Assembly (NCBI GenBank): GCA_015521385.1
Contig: WAOH01000091.1
Span: forward strand, 1-23,386
Direction: 5' to 3'
DNA: 23,386 nt
Source: Thermoproteota archaeon
Lineage (GTDB): Archaea > Korarchaeota > Korarchaeia > Korarchaeales > Korarchaeaceae
Position numbers and translations under genes: made by a program. Positions 13,639-19,504 of this stretch are shown piece after piece. The number at the start of each line of letters is the position of its first letter. Position 1 is the first letter of the stretch. The notes beneath the pieces are model-generated. The model was not told the DNA's origin, ran no database searches, and was given only the letters and a program-made list of their open reading frames with translations.

Positions 13639-14373
13639 TTGAAGATTAAGGAGAGGGTTACCCCCTTCATAGGAGCGGACAGGGAGTACTCTTACACGAG
13701 CGCTGGGGGGGATACCGCTAGGGCCGTGGACGAAGCTGCTCAGGAAGCGCTGTTCGCATGGCTGAAGGAGAAGAAAGAGTATCCGGCTATCCTCAGTGAG
13801 GAGAGTGGGCTCATGGAGGGTAAGGGCGAGGGGATCCTCCTAATAGATCCGGTGGACGGCAGCTCCAACGCCGACAGGGGAATCCCCTTCGCCTGCGTCT
13901 CTGTGGCATATTCCCTCTCAAATTCCCTGAAGGACCTCGAGATGGCTGTTTTGTTGGACCTCTTCAGAGGAGATCTCTACTACGCTATCAAGGGGGAAGG
14001 AGCGTTTAAGAACGGCAACAGGGTGGAGGTCAGGGAGTTCAGGGGAACTCCAGTAATCTACGCGCCCTGTCAAGGAAGCGACCCGGTGAGTAAGGATAGG
14101 CTGGGGTTTAAGCATATAGCGAGGAGAGATCTGGGTTCCGTCGCCTTGGGATTGGCTTTGGTGGCAGAGGGCAGGATAGACGCGCTCATTGATCTCAGAG
14201 GGGACTTGAGGATAGTGGATCTGGCTGCTGGCCTTTTGATGGTCAAGGAAGCAGGAGGAGCAGTTCTAGTGAATAAGCATGAGATAGGGGGCCTGAAGAG
14301 GGAGTTCTCGGTCATGGCCGGGGTTCGCGAGGTCATCAGAAGGGTGAACGTTGAGGGCATGGTAGAACTGTGA
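13639..14373 (+). CDS. Inositol monophosphatase / fructose-1,6-bisphosphatase family enzyme
   Basis: This Mg-dependent sugar phosphatase has 244 residues as drawn. Motifs include LSEESG (52-57), LLIDPVDGSSNADRGIPF (67-84, metal-binding Asp70 and Asp73 with the DGS loop) and IVDLAAGLLMVKEAGG near the C-terminus, which holds the third metal Asp. Archaeal members dephosphorylate both inositol-1-phosphate and fructose-1,6-bisphosphate. The start is uncertain. TTG 13639 is the only canonical start codon in this reading frame here, but it lacks a ribosome site. The frame continues upstream as IDLKELVDLALKIKERV, an obvious IMPase N-terminal helix, with an ATA codon at 13609 where Met would be expected and GGGGGGT ahead of it. 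The stop codon directly abuts the tRNA-Thr CCA end on the opposite strand. Confidence 0.85.
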   Translation: MKIKERVTPFIGADREYSYTSAGGDTARAVDEAAQEALFAWLKEKKEYPAILSEESGLMEGKGEGILLIDPVDGSSNADRGIPFACVSVAYSLSNSLKDLEMAVLLDLFRGDLYYAIKGEGAFKNGNRVEVREFRGTPVIYAPCQGSDPVSKDRLGFKHIARRDLGSVALGLALVAEGRIDALIDLRGDLRIVDLAAGLLMVKEAGGAVLVNKHEIGGLKREFSVMAGVREVIRRVNVEGMVEL

Positions 14374-14449
14374 TGGAGCCCCGGGGGGGTCTCGAACCCC
14401 CGACCTGCCGCTTACAAGGCGGCCGCTCTGCCGACTGAGCTACCGGGGC
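14374..14449 (-). tRNA. tRNA-Thr (UGU anticodon), CCA encoded
   Basis: A complete cloverleaf is present on the minus strand. The acceptor stem is GCCCCGG / CCGGGGC, and the D arm is GCTC...GAGC. The anticodon arm is GCCGC-CTTGTAA-GCGGC with anticodon TGT, and the T arm is GGGGG-TTCGAGA-CCCCC. The discriminator is T, followed by genome-encoded CCA. No intron is present. The length is 76 nt with CCA. A TATA box lies 27 bp upstream. The 3' end touches the stop codon of the convergent IMPase gene. The anticodon UGU reads ACA and probably other ACN threonine codons by wobble. Confidence 0.97.
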
Positions 14450-14470
14450 CAATCATGAAGAGAGCACCTC

Positions 14471-14480
14471 CAAATATAAG
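14471..14480 (-). promoter_or_regulatory. TATA box of tRNA-Thr
   Basis: The minus strand reads CTTATATTTG, centred about 27 bp from the first base of the tRNA, the standard archaeal spacing. It also lies just past the lysC stop, so the tRNA can be made independently of the hom-lysC transcript. Confidence 0.75.
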
Positions 14481-14496
14481 TTTTTGAGAGGGGTCC

Positions 14497-15879
14497 TCAG
14501 AGGACCTCCTCCCCCTTTTCAAGCTCGAACTCGTCGTGTAAAGCCCTCACGGCCTCCTCTCCATCAGTCTCGTCGACTACGAACGATATGTTGACCTCTG
14601 AGGACCCCTGAGCTATCATCTTCACGTTTATGCCCCTAGCTGAGACCGCTCCGAAGACTCGGGAGGCGACGCCGGGGGTTCCCCTCATGCCCGAGCCTAT
14701 GGCGGCCACCACGGAGCAGCCCCTGTCCAAGAGGACCTCCCTGAAGATGGGCCCTAGGAGCTTGGCCTCCATTATCCCCCTCGCCCTCTCAGCCTCCTCC
14801 GCCTCCAAGACCACTGAGATATCCGATTCTGAGATGCTCTGGGAGATCATGAGTACGTTGAGCCCGTTGTCTCCCAAGAGAGAAAACAGCCTGCCAGCGG
14901 TTCCAGGTCGTCCGATCATCCCCAGACCCCTGACGGTTATTATCGACACCCCCCTCCTCAGACCAACGGCCTTCACCACCTCTCTGCTCTTGACCTCCCT
15001 GTTGGAGATGAGGGTGCCGGGTGAGCTCATGTTTCGGAAGTTCCTTATCCTCACAGGCGTGGAGGTCGCCATGGCTGGCTCCAGAAATCTGGGGTGCATC
15101 CTCTTCGCACCGAAATAGGCCAGTTCTATGGCTTCCCTGTAGGAAACCTGTCTTATCAGTCGGGCATCCTTAACGATCCTCGGATCGGCCGTTAGTAGGC
15201 CATCGACGTTGGTCCAGAGCCAGACCTCCCTGGACCCGAGGGAGGATCCTAGGAGGACAGCGGTCAGATCACTCCCCCCTCGCCCTAGCGTCGTGACTCT
15301 GCCCTCTTGGGAGAGTCCGGAAAATCCTGCCACGACAGGTAAAGTGTCCTCAAGCAGTGGGAGGAGCCTGCTCCTCACGTAAACGCGGGTGGCCTTGAGG
15401 AGAGGGTTCGCCTCGCCATGGGAGTCATCCGTAACTATGCCAGCCTCCCCTCCCGTTAGGAACCTAGATTTCACGCCCTCCCTCTGAAGCAGCTCGGAGA
15501 GAATGCTTCCAGACAGGTTCTCGCCCATCGAAGCTATCAGATCCCTCAGTCTAGGTGTGATCTCCCCTATGTAGGTTATCCCGATGACTATCTTCTCCAA
15601 CTTCTCCAGTTGCCTCCTAACGGCCTGGCAGGTCAGTCCCAAGTCTTCGCATATGCCCAGATGTCTCTCCCTCAGGGACCTTAGTTCATTCGTAACCGCG
15701 AGCTCGTCTCCAGATGCAGCCAGTTTACCTATCTTGAGGAGGTGATCGGTGACCCCTTTGAGGGCGGAGACAACCGCTACCACCCTCTCCTCCTCCAAAG
15801 AACGCTTCAGATAGTCCGCTATGGACTGTAGATCCTCGGCCACCTCGAGGATGGATCCCCCGAACTTCATTACGAGCAT
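14497..15879 (-). CDS. lysC: Aspartate kinase with two C-terminal ACT domains
   Basis: The protein has 460 residues. It phosphorylates aspartate, the first step to lysine, threonine and methionine. The amino-acid-kinase domain shows KFGGS at 5-9, SALKGVTD near 38-45, GRGGSDLTA at 199-207 and the TNVDGLLTADPR nucleotide-binding region at 223-234. Two ACT domains follow (about 303-375 and 387-455), including GRPGTAGRLFSLL and GTPGVASRVFGAV. They suggest feedback control by threonine or lysine. The start is either ATG 15879 or the in-frame ATG at 15870, just before KFGGS. The second overlaps the hom stop as TAATG, and both imply translational coupling. Homoserine dehydrogenase is immediately upstream in the same operon, and tRNA-Thr lies 47 bp downstream. 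Confidence 0.94.
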   Translation of the reverse strand: MLVMKFGGSILEVAEDLQSIADYLKRSLEEERVVAVVSALKGVTDHLLKIGKLAASGDELAVTNELRSLRERHLGICEDLGLTCQAVRRQLEKLEKIVIGITYIGEITPRLRDLIASMGENLSGSILSELLQREGVKSRFLTGGEAGIVTDDSHGEANPLLKATRVYVRSRLLPLLEDTLPVVAGFSGLSQEGRVTTLGRGGSDLTAVLLGSSLGSREVWLWTNVDGLLTADPRIVKDARLIRQVSYREAIELAYFGAKRMHPRFLEPAMATSTPVRIRNFRNMSSPGTLISNREVKSREVVKAVGLRRGVSIITVRGLGMIGRPGTAGRLFSLLGDNGLNVLMISQSISESDISVVLEAEEAERARGIMEAKLLGPIFREVLLDRGCSVVAAIGSGMRGTPGVASRVFGAVSARGINVKMIAQGSSEVNISFVVDETDGEEAVRALHDEFELEKGEEVL

Positions 15880-16880
15880 GGCTCGGCACCCCCTAAGTAC
15901 AACTTCAGCTCCACCAGATCCCTAATCAGGGCGGCGGCGGTTTCCCTCCCGCCTGCCCCCTTCCCTATCAGGGTATGCCTGCCGGATATCTCCGCGGTGA
16001 AGGAAACGGCGTTCAAGGCGCCAGGGACCACCAAGGGGTCCCTCTTATCTATCTCCTCGGGTTGAACTCTGAGGCCTGATTCATCGGCCGAGGCTATCAA
16101 CCTGACCGTCTTCCCTCTTGAGAGCATGTCCTCAGTTATCTCCACACCTCTTATGCCCCGAACGGACACGTCTTTCAGAGTCACGCCCAGATCCATGGCC
16201 CAGTTCGATAGTATCACCAGCTTTGCGGCGGAGTCCCAGCCATCCACATCATTGCTCGGGTCCGCCTCGGCGTATCCCTTCTCTTGGGCCTCCCTCAGCG
16301 CTTCTTGAAACGATTTCCCCTCCTCCATTCGATTGAGTATGTAATTCGTGGTCCCGTTGACCACTCCCCTTATGGACACTATCCTCTCGCCGGACAGGCA
16401 CTTTCCGACGAACCTGAGGAAGGGGGTGCCCCCTCCGACTGTGCCGCTGAAGAGGAGTCTGAGCCCCTTGTGCTGGAACATCTCAACCAAGGCGGGCATT
16501 TCTATCGCGAGGGGTCCCTTGTTCGCAGTTATAACATGCTTTCCCGTCTGCAGCGCTGCTCTGATGTGGGAGATCCCTGGTTCCCCCGTTTTGAAGTTGG
16601 ATGGTGTGACCTCCACGACGACCTCCGCGTCAACATCCCTTACCAGATCGATGTCAAGCACCTCGTCAGGGTAGCCGCGCAGGGTTCCCCTAGATCTCTT
16701 ATGACGGAGGAGGCTCGGGACGTCGAGCCCTCTAGGGTTGTATACCATGGAGGAGGAGTCCGCTGCTGCCACTACAACCGGATGGAGGCCGTACTTCCCG
16801 TATAAATCGGTTTTCTCGAGTTCCAGTAGTTCCAAGAACGCCTGACCCACGACCCCCAAACCAATCAGGATTATGCGCAT
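15870..16880 (-). CDS. hom: Homoserine dehydrogenase
   Basis: This 336-residue enzyme reduces aspartate semialdehyde to homoserine with NAD(P)H. The Rossmann motif is GLGVVG at residues 7-12. TGKHVITANKGPLA and GVVNGTTNYILNRM, followed by EAQEKGYAEADPSNDVDGWDSAAKL, form the NAD-binding and homoserine-site signatures, with the catalytic Lys and the Glu/Asp cluster. No ACT domain is attached, so regulation probably rests on aspartate kinase. An ATG at 16922 is in frame but would add 14 unconserved residues. ATG 16880 gives the standard N-terminus MRIILIGLG and lies 25 bp from a TATA box, so the transcript is probably leaderless. It forms an operon with lysC, overlapping it at the stop codon. 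Aspartate-semialdehyde dehydrogenase and threonine synthase genes are not in the window. Confidence 0.93.
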   Translation of the reverse strand: MRIILIGLGVVGQAFLELLELEKTDLYGKYGLHPVVVAAADSSSMVYNPRGLDVPSLLRHKRSRGTLRGYPDEVLDIDLVRDVDAEVVVEVTPSNFKTGEPGISHIRAALQTGKHVITANKGPLAIEMPALVEMFQHKGLRLLFSGTVGGGTPFLRFVGKCLSGERIVSIRGVVNGTTNYILNRMEEGKSFQEALREAQEKGYAEADPSNDVDGWDSAAKLVILSNWAMDLGVTLKDVSVRGIRGVEITEDMLSRGKTVRLIASADESGLRVQPEEIDKRDPLVVPGALNAVSFTAEISGRHTLIGKGAGGRETAAALIRDLVELKLYLGGAEPCS

Positions 16881-16900
16881 CTTCCCCACTAGAGAGAGCA

Positions 16901-16910
16901 TACAAAAAGT
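16901..16910 (-). promoter_or_regulatory. TATA box for hom-lysC operon
   Basis: The minus strand reads ACTTTTTGTA, centred 25 bp upstream of ATG 16880. This fits a leaderless transcript and decides the hom start against the longer frame. Confidence 0.6.
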
Positions 16911-16977
16911 TTGACTGTGCATCGACCGCTGTCGGTGGGAATTCGAGGATCGCGTGCCATTCCGCTAGGGAAAAAGA

Positions 16978-16985
16978 GATATATG
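16978..16985 (+). promoter_or_regulatory. TATA box for tatA
   Basis: GATATATG lies about 35 bp upstream of the TTG start at 17016, predicting a transcription start near 17007 and an 8-10 nt leader containing GGGTGAT. Confidence 0.5.
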
Positions 16986-17015
16986 TGTTATGTGGGGTAT
17001 GGTTCGGGTGATGCT

Positions 17016-17360
17016 TTGCTCTCTGGAATGGCGGGCTTGACCCTAAAGCTCATGCAGTTCGGGCCCATAGGCTGGACCGAGCTCCTGATAATAATAGTGA
17101 TCGCCCTGCTTCTCTTCGGACCTAGGAGGCTCCCCGAGCTCGCTAGATCCATGGGCGAGGCCATAAACGAGTTCAGGAAGGCCAGCAGTGGAGTGACCTC
17201 CAAGGAGGAGAAAGAGGAGAAACCCACTAAGAAGAGCAGCAGCGAGATAAGGGAACTCGCCCTGAGCCTAGGCATAGATGTGACTGGTAAGACGGACGAG
17301 GAGTTGATGGAGGAGATAAAAGCGCTGGCAGCCAAGAAGAAGAGGGGATCCGAGGAGTAG
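17016..17360 (+). CDS. tatA: Twin-arginine translocase subunit TatA
   Basis: TatA forms the size-variable channel of the Tat pathway, which exports folded, often cofactor-loaded proteins. A single hydrophobic helix ELLIIIVIALLLFGP ends in the family's FGP hinge, followed by the amphipathic helix RRLPELARSMGEAINEFRKA and a charged Lys/Glu-rich tail. The last 35 residues (from SSEIRELALSLGIDV) look like a short helical domain beyond the usual TatA end. The start is uncertain. TTG 17016 is preferred because GGGTGAT lies 3 nt upstream, matching the spacing seen at the AOR gene. ATG 17028 and ATG 17052 (MQFGPIGWTELL, the most usual-looking N-terminus) are alternatives. A longer frame from 16911 would run across the promoter and is rejected. 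tatC is convergent, 27 bp away. Confidence 0.88.
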   Translation: MLSGMAGLTLKLMQFGPIGWTELLIIIVIALLLFGPRRLPELARSMGEAINEFRKASSGVTSKEEKEEKPTKKSSSEIRELALSLGIDVTGKTDEELMEEIKALAAKKKRGSEE

Positions 17361-17387
17361 GCCTCCTCACCCTTTTCGCATCAATTC

Positions 17388-18203
17388 TCAGCCTTTTCTG
17401 TGCATTTTCTTAGCCAGTAAGTAGGACAGGATGTACAGCGCCAGGAACGGAATGGCCAGCGCTATCATGGAGACCGGAGTCGGATCCGGGGTTATAATGG
17501 CGGTCACGACCATAATCACGAACACCACGTACCTCCAGTTCTTCCTCAGAGTTTCTGGGGTGATTATGTCCAAGTAAGACGCCAAGGCGACTACCAAGGG
17601 GAACGTGAAGGACAGACCTGTCGTGAGCATCCCTATTATCGCGAAGGAGTAGAATTCCTTGACCGAGAATATGAGCTTAACCCCTCCTAAAAGGTAGAGC
17701 CAAGAGAGGAAGAAGAAGGTCAGCGGGAGGATCACGAAGTACGCGTACACAACCCCAGAAGCGAAAAGCAGGAAGAAGAGTATGGAAAATGGTATCAGTA
17801 CCTTCTTCTCCCTCTCCTCCAGAGCGGGCTCCAAGTACTCGTATATCTGCTTTGCCACGTAAGGCGAGGCTATCAGTAAGCCCATCAGGAGGGAGAGTTG
17901 AAGTATTACCTCTATGGAATCCAGCCAGCTGTGAGCTATAAGCTCCACTGGGAGCTTCTCTATCCCGAAGAATGAGGCTATTGGTTTCACTATTGGATTG
18001 TTGATGTTGGTCAGATCCTCCTGCATCTTCTTCATCACGTAGAAGACCAAGGGTGTATAGCCATCCCACCTCCATTCTATTAGCTGAGACGGAATCACCA
18101 CTACAATGCCGGAGGTTATTATGAGGGCTATTAAAACTCTCCTCAACCTCTCAAGCAGCTCTATGATGTGCTCCTGTAGTGGTGCCTCTTTATCCTCGGC
18201 CAA
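17388..18203 (-). CDS. tatC: Twin-arginine translocase receptor TatC
   Basis: This 271-residue, six-segment membrane protein is the Tat receptor for twin-arginine signal peptides. Typical features are the cytoplasmic N-terminus with EHIIELLERLRRVLI, the loop LEPALEEREKKVLIPF whose Glu corresponds to the signal-peptide-binding Glu of Escherichia TatC, YAYFVILPLTFFFL, and FTFPLVVALA before the last helices. The C-terminus LLAKKMHRKG is basic and cytoplasmic. The start is TTG 18203: GGGAGGATG lies 4 nt upstream, and the only nearby ATG is out of frame. It is divergent from moeA across one A/T-rich promoter and convergent with tatA, so the two Tat genes are not in one operon despite being neighbours. 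Confidence 0.93.
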   Translation of the reverse strand: MAEDKEAPLQEHIIELLERLRRVLIALIITSGIVVVIPSQLIEWRWDGYTPLVFYVMKKMQEDLTNINNPIVKPIASFFGIEKLPVELIAHSWLDSIEVILQLSLLMGLLIASPYVAKQIYEYLEPALEEREKKVLIPFSILFFLLFASGVVYAYFVILPLTFFFLSWLYLLGGVKLIFSVKEFYSFAIIGMLTTGLSFTFPLVVALASYLDIITPETLRKNWRYVVFVIMVVTAIITPDPTPVSMIALAIPFLALYILSYLLAKKMHRKG

Positions 18204-18231
18204 AGTGCATCCTCCCGAATGTGTGCGAAAG

Positions 18232-18246
18232 CTAATTTATAGATTA
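18232..18246. promoter_or_regulatory. Bidirectional TATA region for tatC and moeA
   Basis: CTAATTTATAGATTA is nearly palindromic and gives a TATA box on both strands. It is centred about 26 bp from the moeA ATG (leaderless) and about 35 bp from the tatC TTG. One element may therefore serve both genes. Confidence 0.55.
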
Positions 18247-18262
18247 ACACGACCTTCCCCCG

Positions 18263-19504
18263 ATGACCCGCATCTTCAAGAGGCTGACTCCAGTCGAACA
18301 GGCGCTTAGCACGTACTTGGAATACCTGCATCCGACCTCCTCCGAGGAGGTTGATCTAGGTGAGGCGAGAGGCCGTGTTTTGGCCGAGGATGTGATCTCT
18401 CCCATAGACGTTCCCCCTTTCCACAGGGCCGCATTTGATGGCTATGCGGTCAGGTCGTCCGACACGTTCGGCGCGTCCGCATCCAATCCCGTGGTGCTTA
18501 AAGTGGTGGGCAGACTCAGACCGGGAGATGAGTCGGAGATCGAGGTGAATGAGGGCGAAGCTGTGGAGATCGCCACGGGTGCCTACCTACCAGAGGGAGC
18601 CGACGCCGTGGTCCCGCTGGAGTTCTCTAGGAGGTCTGGAGATCACGTCGAGGTGATAAGGCAGGTACCTCCGGGGGCCAATGTGGATAGAAAGGGAAGC
18701 GACGTGATGAGGGGGCAAACGGTCCTGACTGAGGGCACGGTCATAGGCCCCTTCGAGATGCTCCTCCTAGCCTCACTTAACGTGACTAGGGTGAGGGTAT
18801 TCAGGAAGCCCGTGGTCTCGATAATCAGCACCGGAAGCGAGCTAGTAGAGCTCGGATCCGAACTAGGCAGGGGAAAGATCGTCAACTCAAACAGGTACGC
18901 CTTAGAATCGTTGATCTCAGATCTAGCCGTTCCCAGATACTTGGGCATAGCTAGGGATGACGAGGGCGAGTTAGGTGAGATGGTCAAAAGGGGCTTAGAT
19001 GGGGACCTCATTGTTACCATCGCCGGTACCAGCGTTGGGGAGAGGGATCTCGTCCCCACGATCGTGAGGTCGTTGGGTGGGGAGATCTTGTTCCACGGTT
19101 TAAGCATAATGCCGGGGAAGCCGACTCTCCTGGCGCTCATCGATGAAACACCTCTGATAGGACTTCCAGGGAGCCCTGTAGCGGCCATGGTCGCAGCCAT
19201 AGAGGTACTTCTTCCCGTGCTGGCGAGGCTCTCGGGCGTCAATGGAGTCCTTCAATGGCCGAGAGTTAGGGCCCGCCTGGACAGGAGGATAGCTTCGAGG
19301 CCCGGTGTGAGGCACTACGTTAGGGTGAAGCTGAGGCGTGAGAACGGCCTTCTCATGGCCACGCCCGTGAGAGTCAGTGGTTCGGGGATAATCTCCTCTC
19401 TCACTCAAGCTGATGGGTTCGTGATAGTTCCTGAGGACGTTGAGGGGTACGAGGCCGGGGCCGAGGTGGATGTGATGGTTTACAGGAGGTGGCTGAGGCT
19501 ATGA
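18263..19504 (+). CDS. moeA: Molybdopterin molybdenumtransferase MoeA paralogue 1
   Basis: The protein has 413 residues. MoeA inserts molybdate or tungstate into adenylylated molybdopterin. The family layout is complete. The N-terminal domain carries PPFHRAAFDGYAVR (51-64), followed by EIATGAYLPEGADAVVPLE and GSDVMRGQ. The MoaB/MogA-like central domain has ISTGSEL, TIAGTSVGERD and SIMPGKPT...GLPGSPVAAM. The C-terminal domain ends near YRRWLRL. His54 and Phe58 replace residues that are usually Asp/Arg and Met/Val in this loop, a mild divergence from paralogue 2. There is no Shine-Dalgarno, and the ATG lies 26 bp from a TATA box, so it is leaderless. The second moeA overlaps its stop as ATGA. 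In archaea with tungsten enzymes, two MoeA copies are thought to separate Mo from W insertion; that division is inference here. Confidence 0.92.
   Translation: MTRIFKRLTPVEQALSTYLEYLHPTSSEEVDLGEARGRVLAEDVISPIDVPPFHRAAFDGYAVRSSDTFGASASNPVVLKVVGRLRPGDESEIEVNEGEAVEIATGAYLPEGADAVVPLEFSRRSGDHVEVIRQVPPGANVDRKGSDVMRGQTVLTEGTVIGPFEMLLLASLNVTRVRVFRKPVVSIISTGSELVELGSELGRGKIVNSNRYALESLISDLAVPRYLGIARDDEGELGEMVKRGLDGDLIVTIAGTSVGERDLVPTIVRSLGGEILFHGLSIMPGKPTLLALIDETPLIGLPGSPVAAMVAAIEVLLPVLARLSGVNGVLQWPRVRARLDRRIASRPGVRHYVRVKLRRENGLLMATPVRVSGSGIISSLTQADGFVIVPEDVEGYEAGAEVDVMVYRRWLRL

Noticed and set aside
16911..17051. Long N-terminal extension of tatA from ATG 16911
   Set aside because: It would run across the GATATATG promoter and place about 47 residues before the exported N-terminus, which TatA does not have.
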